NCBI GenBank assembly: GCA_039654915.1
Contig: CM077598.1
Location: 69,158,041 to 69,222,040 of the forward strand
DNA length: 64,000 nt
Direction of reading: 5' to 3'
Origin: Aquilaria yunnanensis
Lineage: Eukaryota; Streptophyta; Magnoliopsida; Malvales; Thymelaeaceae
Each line of letters opens with the position of its first letter. Within the stretch, counting starts at the first letter, position 1. Made by a program: the position numbers and the translations under genes. Below, piece by piece: positions 57,545 to 64,000 of this stretch. The notes beneath the pieces were generated by a model. The model did no database searches and was not told where the DNA came from. It saw nothing but the letters and a program-made list of their open reading frames with translations.

Positions 57545-60500
57545 ATGGCAAGGATAGGGAACTGGGACGTCAAGAGAGTGTTGCTTGATAATAGATCAAA
57601 TACTGACGTCCTATTCTCGCATTTACTGCCAAATTTGGACATCTCCAGCAGCGAGCTCAAGCCTGTCACCTCGCCCACCTTCGGGGTTGGACTGTCCGAA
57701 CTCCCTGTTCTCGGATGGATCGACCTCCCCCTGATGATAAAAGGAACTTTGGTTGACGGAACAGCTGAGTTGTACGCCTCCACAATGGTGAGATTTATCG
57801 TCATGGACGTTCCTTCTTCGTACAACGCCATCCTTGGAAGGCAGACACAGGGAAACTTGTACATTCGCCCTGATGTGAAGTACTTGACTGTCATATTCGC
57901 AACCAAGGATGGGGATGCAGAGGTCTTCATAGATCAAGCCGAGGTAAGGAAGGTGTTTGTGAAAGCACGAAAAGCTCCGGCAAATAACCTCGCACAAACA
58001 ATAGAGGCAAAGACACCAGAGAAGGGCAAAGAAGGAGAACCCCCAAGAGCGGAAACAGAAACAGTGGAACTTGTCCAAGGACAATCTACCCGAATAGGGA
58101 AGAGCTTGCCTGAAGGTGACAAGAAAAACCTTGTATCTTTTCTACTGGGAAATAAAGATCTCTTTGCCTACTCGCCGAAAGACATGCCAGGTGTGCACCC
58201 TGGCATAATTCAGCATAGCCTCAAAGTAAGCCCGGAAGCAAAGCCTACCCGGCAAAAGAAGCGAAGCATCTCAGCCCATAAGAGCAACTTTGTGAAAACC
58301 GAAGTCCAACGCCTGTTGGACGCTGAAGTCATCAGGGAGGTCAAATACCCCGAATGGTTAAGCAACGTGGTGATTGCCACAAAAGAAGGCAGCAGCAAAC
58401 TTCGGATGTGCATCGACTTCAGAAACTTGAACGATGCTTGCCCAAAAGACTCATACCCTCTTCCGCCAATAGACCAACTGGTAGACTCAACTGCCGAATA
58501 TGGGCTCCTGAGTTTCCTAGACGCCTTCAGCGGCTACCATCAAATAGGGATGGACCCCAAACATGAAGAAAAAACCACCTTCATCACCGAGGGAGGAACA
58601 TACTGCTACGTCAGGATGCCCTTCGGGCTTAAAAATGCAGGAGCCACCTACCAAAGGTTGATGAACAAAGTCTTTAAAGACCAAATGGGGAGAAACATGG
58701 AGGTGTATGTTGACGATATGATAGTCAAAAGCAAGCTCCCTCGCAACCACGTTGCAGATCTAGAGGAAACCTTCCAAAAGCTCAGAGCCTTCGGGATTCG
58801 TCTCAATCCTGAAAAATGCATGTTCGGGGTGACCTCGGGAAAGTTCCTTGGGTATATGGTATCCGAAAGAGGCATCGATGCTAACCCCGAAAAAATTAAG
58901 GCCCTGCTCAAGTTCCGAACTCCCGCCACGGTAAAAGATGTGCAGAGACTCACCGGAAGAATAACCTCTCCTAGCAGGTTCATTTCCAGGTACGGAGATA
59001 GGTGTCGGCCTTTCTTCAAAGTCCTCACTAAGGCAGCAAAAAAGGAAGGCAACCTTGGAAGGGACAATCACCCTTGGGGTCAAGACTGCCAAAAAGCTTG
59101 GGAAGAACTCAAAATCTACCTAGCCAGCCTGCCGACTCTGCAACAACCTCGTGAGGGAGAACCCCTCGTATTATACCTCGCCGTCACGAAAAAAGCTGTG
59201 AGCTTGGTCCTCGTGAAAGAAGAAGGACCAAAACAATGGCCGGTCTACTATGTAAGCAAATCCCTGCATGGCGCCGAAGTCAGGTACCCTCTGCTACAGA
59301 AAGCTATATACGCCTTGGTGCTTGCAGGGAGAAGGCTGCGACCATACTTTCAGGCTCACCCCATCATCGTCCGAAGTAGCCTGCCACTACGGGACGTTAT
59401 GAGGAAAGTGGATCATTCGGGAAGGCTCTCCAAGTGGTTTATAGAGCTTGGCGAACACGATATCACCTATGAACCTCGGAAGGCCATAAAAGCTCAAGTA
59501 CTGGCAGAATTCATTGCCGAAATACCCACCACTGAGGACAGTCATCCGGATCTGAACGAAGGTGAGCCAGAATGGACCTTACATGTTGACGGAGCCTCGG
59601 GGTCCGAACACCAGGGAGCTGGGGTAATTATCAGAGGCCCCGAAGGCCTGGAAGTAATGAAGGCTATCAAGTTTAGCTTCAACGTCACTAACAATGTGGC
59701 TGAGTATGAGGCCCTCATAGCGGGATTACGACTGGCCAGAAAAATTGGCGTGAGAAACTTAAAGGCTCACAGCGATTCCCAACTAGTAGTTCGGCAGACG
59801 GCAGGAGACTATGGGGCGAATGACCCAACCTTGGCAAAATACCACGAGCTGGTAGCAAAACTCATTCAAGAGTTTGACGCCGTACGGATCGAAAACGTAC
59901 CTCGCCGGAAAAACACCGAGGCAGACTGCTTGGCGAAGTCAAAAACCTACACTGAGGTGCTAGACCATCCGAGCATCTCAGTACTGAGCATATCGACCTC
60001 GGGAAAAGGCTGGAGGGATCCAATAAAAAGGTACCTCGCGGAAAATGTGCTCCCCAAAGACCCCGGTGACGCTGCAAAATGTCGAAGGCGCTCCGGTCGT
60101 TTCTTTCTGATCGGTGAAGAACTATACCGACAGGGATACGCGAATCCACTGCAAAGATGTGTGAACGAAGAGGATACTGAAATAATCCTTGAAGAAGTCC
60201 ACGAAGGCATGTGTGGTTCACATATTGGAACCGATGCCCTGGCGGCAGTGATACTTCGCCAAGGATACTTCTGGCCTACCCTGAGAAAGGACGCAAGGCA
60301 GTTCATCCGGAAATGCGGTAGTTGCCAGAAACACGAGAACATCCAGAGGGCACCCTCGGAAATGGTAACTTCGGCTGACTATCCCTGGCCCTTCGCAGTC
60401 TGGGGTCTAGACCTTATTGGGCCACTCCCCTCAGCGCCCGGAGGCGTGAAATTCTGCGTGGTAGCGGTAGACTATTTCTCCAAATGGGTCGAGGCAGAAC

Positions 60501-61246
60501 CTCTAGCAACTATCTCGGCAAAAGAAGTGCAGAAGTTTGTATGGAAGAACATTGTATGCAGATTCGGCATACCGAGGGTACTAGTGGCTGATAATGGATC
60601 CCAATTCATAGACAAAGGATTCCAGGAATTTATCAGCAACCTCGGAATAAAGATGCACTTCGCCCCAGTAGCTCACCCCCAAAGCAACGGGCAGGTGGAA
60701 GTATCTAACAGGACCATAAAAGATGGCCTGAAGAAGAGACGGGGGGAAGCAAAAGGGAAATGGCTAGGAGAACTCCAAAGCGTGTTATGGAGTTACCGAA
60801 CGACGCCCCGAAGAGCCACAGGGGAGACTCCCTTCTCACTCGTCTTCGGAACGGAGGCCATCATCCTTATCGAGATAGTTAGACCATCAGTACGGGTGCA
60901 AGTATTTGATGAAGGTGGAAACGACCTCGGCCTAAGAACGAAGCTCGACCTCGTCGGCGAACACAGAGAAATAGCTGAGCTGAGAAGAAAAGCTTTCCAG
61001 CAAAGAGTGGCCACGGCTATAAATTTACGAGCCAGGCCAAAAGAAATCAAAAAAGGGGACCTCGTTCTCCGAAAGGCTGACTTTGCACCCCGAAAGCCAT
61101 CTCACGGGGTATTTCGCGTGAACTGGGAAGGACCTTATCTGGTTCTTGCCGAAGTACGAAAAGGCGTGTACAAACTTGGCGACACCGAAGGCGTAGAATT
61201 GAAAAACACTTGGCACTCAGATGCCTTGAAGAAATTCTACGCTTAA
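57545..61246 (+). CDS. pol: Tat B pol: protease, RT, RNase H, second RNase H, integrase
   Basis: An uninterrupted frame of 1233 residues, the longest in the window. In order it has a protease remnant (VKRVLLDNRSNTDVLF; Arg where Gly is usual), RT (CIDFRNLNDAC, MPFGLKNAGATYQ, YVDD at 388-391), and an RT-linked RNase H that has lost its first catalytic Asp (YLAVT at 544-548, where YTDAS is usual). An archaeal-type RNase H follows (HVDGASGS, D682; NNVAEYEALIAGL; SDSQLVV). The integrase has an HHCC region (first His 886) and D956, D1016 and E1052 with 35 residues between the last two. The C-terminal end is KNTWHSDALKKFYA. The Met at 57545 is internal to the polyprotein, not a natural start; translation would come from gag, which is broken upstream. 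The second RNase H defines the Tat lineage. Confidence 0.94.
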   Translation: MARIGNWDVKRVLLDNRSNTDVLFSHLLPNLDISSSELKPVTSPTFGVGLSELPVLGWIDLPLMIKGTLVDGTAELYASTMVRFIVMDVPSSYNAILGRQTQGNLYIRPDVKYLTVIFATKDGDAEVFIDQAEVRKVFVKARKAPANNLAQTIEAKTPEKGKEGEPPRAETETVELVQGQSTRIGKSLPEGDKKNLVSFLLGNKDLFAYSPKDMPGVHPGIIQHSLKVSPEAKPTRQKKRSISAHKSNFVKTEVQRLLDAEVIREVKYPEWLSNVVIATKEGSSKLRMCIDFRNLNDACPKDSYPLPPIDQLVDSTAEYGLLSFLDAFSGYHQIGMDPKHEEKTTFITEGGTYCYVRMPFGLKNAGATYQRLMNKVFKDQMGRNMEVYVDDMIVKSKLPRNHVADLEETFQKLRAFGIRLNPEKCMFGVTSGKFLGYMVSERGIDANPEKIKALLKFRTPATVKDVQRLTGRITSPSRFISRYGDRCRPFFKVLTKAAKKEGNLGRDNHPWGQDCQKAWEELKIYLASLPTLQQPREGEPLVLYLAVTKKAVSLVLVKEEGPKQWPVYYVSKSLHGAEVRYPLLQKAIYALVLAGRRLRPYFQAHPIIVRSSLPLRDVMRKVDHSGRLSKWFIELGEHDITYEPRKAIKAQVLAEFIAEIPTTEDSHPDLNEGEPEWTLHVDGASGSEHQGAGVIIRGPEGLEVMKAIKFSFNVTNNVAEYEALIAGLRLARKIGVRNLKAHSDSQLVVRQTAGDYGANDPTLAKYHELVAKLIQEFDAVRIENVPRRKNTEADCLAKSKTYTEVLDHPSISVLSISTSGKGWRDPIKRYLAENVLPKDPGDAAKCRRRSGRFFLIGEELYRQGYANPLQRCVNEEDTEIILEEVHEGMCGSHIGTDALAAVILRQGYFWPTLRKDARQFIRKCGSCQKHENIQRAPSEMVTSADYPWPFAVWGLDLIGPLPSAPGGVKFCVVAVDYFSKWVEAEPLATISAKEVQKFVWKNIVCRFGIPRVLVADNGSQFIDKGFQEFISNLGIKMHFAPVAHPQSNGQVEVSNRTIKDGLKKRRGEAKGKWLGELQSVLWSYRTTPRRATGETPFSLVFGTEAIILIEIVRPSVRVQVFDEGGNDLGLRTKLDLVGEHREIAELRRKAFQQRVATAINLRARPKEIKKGDLVLRKADFAPRKPSHGVFRVNWEGPYLVLAEVRKGVYKLGDTEGVELKNTWHSDALKKFYA

Positions 61247-61707
61247 GATGGAGCAGAAGGATTGTGTTGTGCAAAAAATATCCTAAGTACAGAATGTGCT
61301 TGACAAAAAACTCTTAAGTGTACAAAATGGTGCAAGACAGAATTCCGCGAAGGTGTTCGCCATAAAAAAGCGCAGATGTGATTTTCCGAAGTCCCTTGAG
61401 CCATCATGCTCGGGAAAATGGAAACAAAAATTTTGCGAAAGTACTCGCCGCAAAAAGCGCAGATGTGATTTTCCGAAGTCCCTCGAGCCATCATGCTCGG
61501 GAAAGTGGGTAATAAATTTTGGTGATTGCAGGTTTCCCGAAGTCTCTTGAGCGAACTTGTTCGGGACAATGGAAATGCAAAATCTTGTAAAAAGACTTAG
61601 CCAAAAAAATATATATTCATTGAGAATGATCAGGCTTACAAAGAAGAAGTGCCCGAAGAAGGAACACAAAAACGAAGAGGAAAAAAGGAAAAGGCTCCAA
61701 AAACAGT
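61247..61707. other. Tat B spacer between pol and the antisense gene, with 87-bp repeats
   Basis: Non-coding DNA between two convergent genes. A segment with CGCAGATGTGATTTTCCGAAG and TGAGCCATCATGCTCGGGAAA recurs at 61371 and 61458, with a degenerate third copy near 61540. The corresponding spacer in element A (25969-26349) has only traces of it. It would carry the 3' ends of both transcripts. Confidence 0.7.
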
Positions 61708-64000
61708 CTAAGGGTTCTCGGCGTCCCGGGAGCCACCAGCTTCTGTGCCCTTTTCCACCACCTTCGGCGCCGAAATTGTGGAAGGCAGGTTCAGGTGCTC
61801 GATTTTGGACCAGGACCACCGAGGCCCCTTGGGAATGTTGAGAGCTTCCAAAAAAGAGAGGTCCAGACCTGGGAACCTCTTAAGGACTTGGTGCCGAGCA
61901 AGGCAGAATCCGTCTTGGAAGGCGACCTTGGTCATTTGGTCGGATTTGTCCTTCTCAACCTCAAGGTCCTCGAGCTCGTCCTTCAAGTCTGCAACTTCCT
62001 TCTTCAGCGCCTTCACCCTCTTCTTCGCATCGGGCTCCTTCTTCAAAGACTGGACCTCGGCTTCGAGAGCCTTCTTCTCACTCACCAACGACCGAATGAG
62101 ATTGTCAGAATCTGACTTATCTTTGAGAAGGTCTTGGTTGGCAGCAAGCATTCCTTTAACCTGATCGCCGAGGTCAGCAATCTTCAGAGAGGAGTTCTTC
62201 TCAAGATCTTCCTTCTCCTTCCGGAACTGCTCCCAAAGGGCAGCAACTTCTTTCTTCGCAGCATCTGACAGCTGCTGGTTCTTGGCGATCAATGCTGAGC
62301 GCGTGGCCTTCGCTTTCTCTAAGGTCTCTAAGGCCGAAGCTCGCAACGCCGAATGCCTGGCTACCCGAACTCGGAGAAAGCCGGCGTACCCCAGCAGCTG
62401 CAAAAAGATGAACGCAAGGTCAGTAAGAGCCAAGCACTTAGGAAAAATTGAAGGGAAAATGGTGTGAAGAACATACCTGAGCAGCATGCTCGGTGACTTT
62501 CGCGGCAAGGGTGTCATCATCCGGATGGGCCGCCGCAATAGCCTTGAAGGAGGCCTCTGTAAGCACCCCCTTCAAAATCTGTTTCGCCATTTCAGGACAA
62601 TCTTCGCAGTACAAGTTCATGTCCTCCGTGAATGTCCAGAAAGGCTCTTTTGGTATCTTCCCTTGCGGGACTTTGGCGTCGCGAAGGGCCCGCGCCTTCG
62701 CGTGTTCGGCCGCCCTGTTCGGGGTAAGCAACTCCCCTGCATGGCGAAAATGAGAAGCAGGTCAGAGACAAAGGAAAATTCAAAAAAACAAAAGAGCCAT
62801 ACTTGTTCTGAAAGCAACGAACCTGGTGGTACTTCGACCACGACGTCCTCGGAGTCCTGAGACTCCTCGGTCAAATTCGCCATTCCTTTCTTCTTGCGCA
62901 GCTCCTCGGTAGAAGGAGCCTCTGCCACAGCCTCCAGAAGGGCCTGCGGCGTAGAAGGGCTCTGGGGAGGGACGTCGGCGGAAGAAAACTCGGCAGCGGC
63001 AGGGACCTCAGCAGCAGCCTCGGGCGGCGAAATCTCGGCTGCCCCAGGCTCCTCATCAGCCTCCTCGGAAATTTCCTCCAGAGGAACCTGGGCAGTTTTC
63101 TTTGCCCGTTTCGCCGAAGGCCCAGCGCCGGTAGACTTCCGCCTTCGGGAAGCCGCCTTCTTTGTCTGATTGCCCTTCTCCACCTGGCCGGAGAAAAGGG
63201 ACTTGTAAAATGCAGCAGTCCCGTCGCCCATTTCTGAAAAAGAAAAAAGACATCAGCGTAAGTCCGAGGAAAAAACAGCAAGGGAGTAGAAGACGACTCA
63301 CTTTCGACAAGCGTGTCGAAAGAAATTTCCTCCTTAAGAAGCTTGACCAACCAGGAATCCTCCCGGCGATGGCAGGAGCTGGCATCTCGAGGTCGTTCTC
63401 GTGCTCCTTTACCACCTTTAACTCCCGGAGGACCTCTTCGGTCATCAACCTCCAGTTGATAGGGAAGGGGTACAGAGAGCGCGGCACGACCTCGGAAGCC
63501 CAGTTAGAGACGGCGCGGATGCGGCCGTCAAAGTCCGCGAAAGTGGAAGCCAACTCTGGAGTCAGCAACAACCTCGGATCAGCGACGTCCACATCTAACT
63601 TTCCCTGAGCCCACTTGGTCGGAACATACGACCAGGCCTCCTCCATCTTCAGGAAGAAGAATTTCTGTTGCCACCCCCGCCAGCTGTCCTTGGTGGCGAA
63701 GGTGAACATGAATTTTTTGCTCCCGGATCCCCGAGGTAGCATAAAATAGAAGCCACCCTTCGGGACCACAAAGAGCTTGTAGTACTGCATGAAGATTATA
63801 AAATGGGGTTTTATCCCGAAGACGCCACACATACAGAGGAAGGCGTTAAAATAGCAGTACGAGTTCGGGGGAAGCTGATTCACAGCAATGCCATGAAATT
63901 GGCAGAACTCGCAAACCATCTTCGGGGGAGGATACCGAAGTCCGGCCTTCAGCTGGGCTCAGAAAATGGTAACCTCGTTACTATGGTTTGAAAAAGCATA
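61708..64000 (-). pseudogene. Tat B antisense accessory gene, four exons, cut by window end
   Basis: Minus-strand exons are 64000-63302 (partial), 63233-62823, 62736-62477 and 62397-61708. The introns start GTGAGT, GTTCGT and GTATGT and end in CAG. Phases are 1, 1 and 0, as in element A, and the frame is kept at every join. Exon 1 has the aromatic-rich domain (FCQFHGIAVNQLPPNSYCYFNAFLCMCGVF, then LYPFPINWRLMTEEVLRELK). Exon 2 has basic clusters (SRRRK, AKRAKK) and an Ala/Glu/Pro-rich stretch. Exon 4 is a long coiled coil (about 140 residues) with the tail FPGLDLSFLEALNIPKGPRW. Lesions are TGA at 63961-63959, shared with element A, and a one-base deletion near 63365. It is better preserved than the A copy. 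The function is unknown; the basic clusters suggest a nuclear protein and the coiled coil suggests oligomerisation. Confidence 0.82.

Overview
This window looks like plant nuclear DNA from a repeat-dense intergenic region of an angiosperm. The evidence is several plant LTR-retrotransposon lineages (Ty1/copia, a chromodomain-bearing Ty3/gypsy of Tekay/Del type, and Ty3/gypsy Tat elements with a second RNase H), GT-AG introns, TATA boxes of plant type, and one compact three-exon host gene. I cannot name the species. Nearly every other reading frame lies inside a retrotransposon, and most are broken.

Layout. 1-6.4 kb: a copia solo LTR followed by a patchwork of Tat LTRs and Tat 3'-internal fragments, including a Tat LTR inserted into another Tat LTR (duplication CTCCT). 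6.4-33.6 kb: a four-level nest. A long LTR of an unassigned element (E) is split by a copia solo LTR (duplication AGAGA). That solo LTR is split by a 2.3-kb solo LTR (TATGT) and by a full-length minus-strand Tat element A (CACAA). Tat A is split by a full-length plus-strand Tekay-type element G (TGGAG). 33.6-46.3 kb: minus-strand Tat remnants C and D sharing one LTR. C is interrupted by a full-length but decayed copia element (35567-43666). 46.3-47.4 kb: a copia-like gag remnant. 47.4-51 kb: the only non-transposon-looking segment. It carries a three-exon gene (48438-49585) for an unrecognised 314-residue acidic protein with a textbook destruction box. 51-53 kb: a copia 5' LTR with primer site and leader. 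53.1-57.1 kb: a 4-kb LTR rich in internal repeats, whose two flanks come from two different elements. 57.1-64 kb: Tat element B (+), with a long uninterrupted protease-RT-RNaseH-aRNaseH-integrase frame and, downstream on the opposite strand, a multi-exon accessory gene cut by the window end.

The most interesting system is that accessory gene of the Tat elements. It lies antisense to gag-pol between pol and the 3' LTR, and four copies or pieces are visible (A, B, D and a fragment at 2.4 kb). Its three introns have matching positions and phases in A and B. Its own TATA box and a G-box lie between it and the polypurine tract. The product has an N-terminal domain resembling the 'putative gypsy type transposon' family, a basic/acidic low-complexity middle and a C-terminal coiled coil. 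A comparable antisense accessory gene is known, from memory, in maize Grande (gene 23). A second unusual feature is that the Tat gag start codon lies inside the LTR, so gag reads through the primer-binding site, behind a conserved branch-point/acceptor-like motif.
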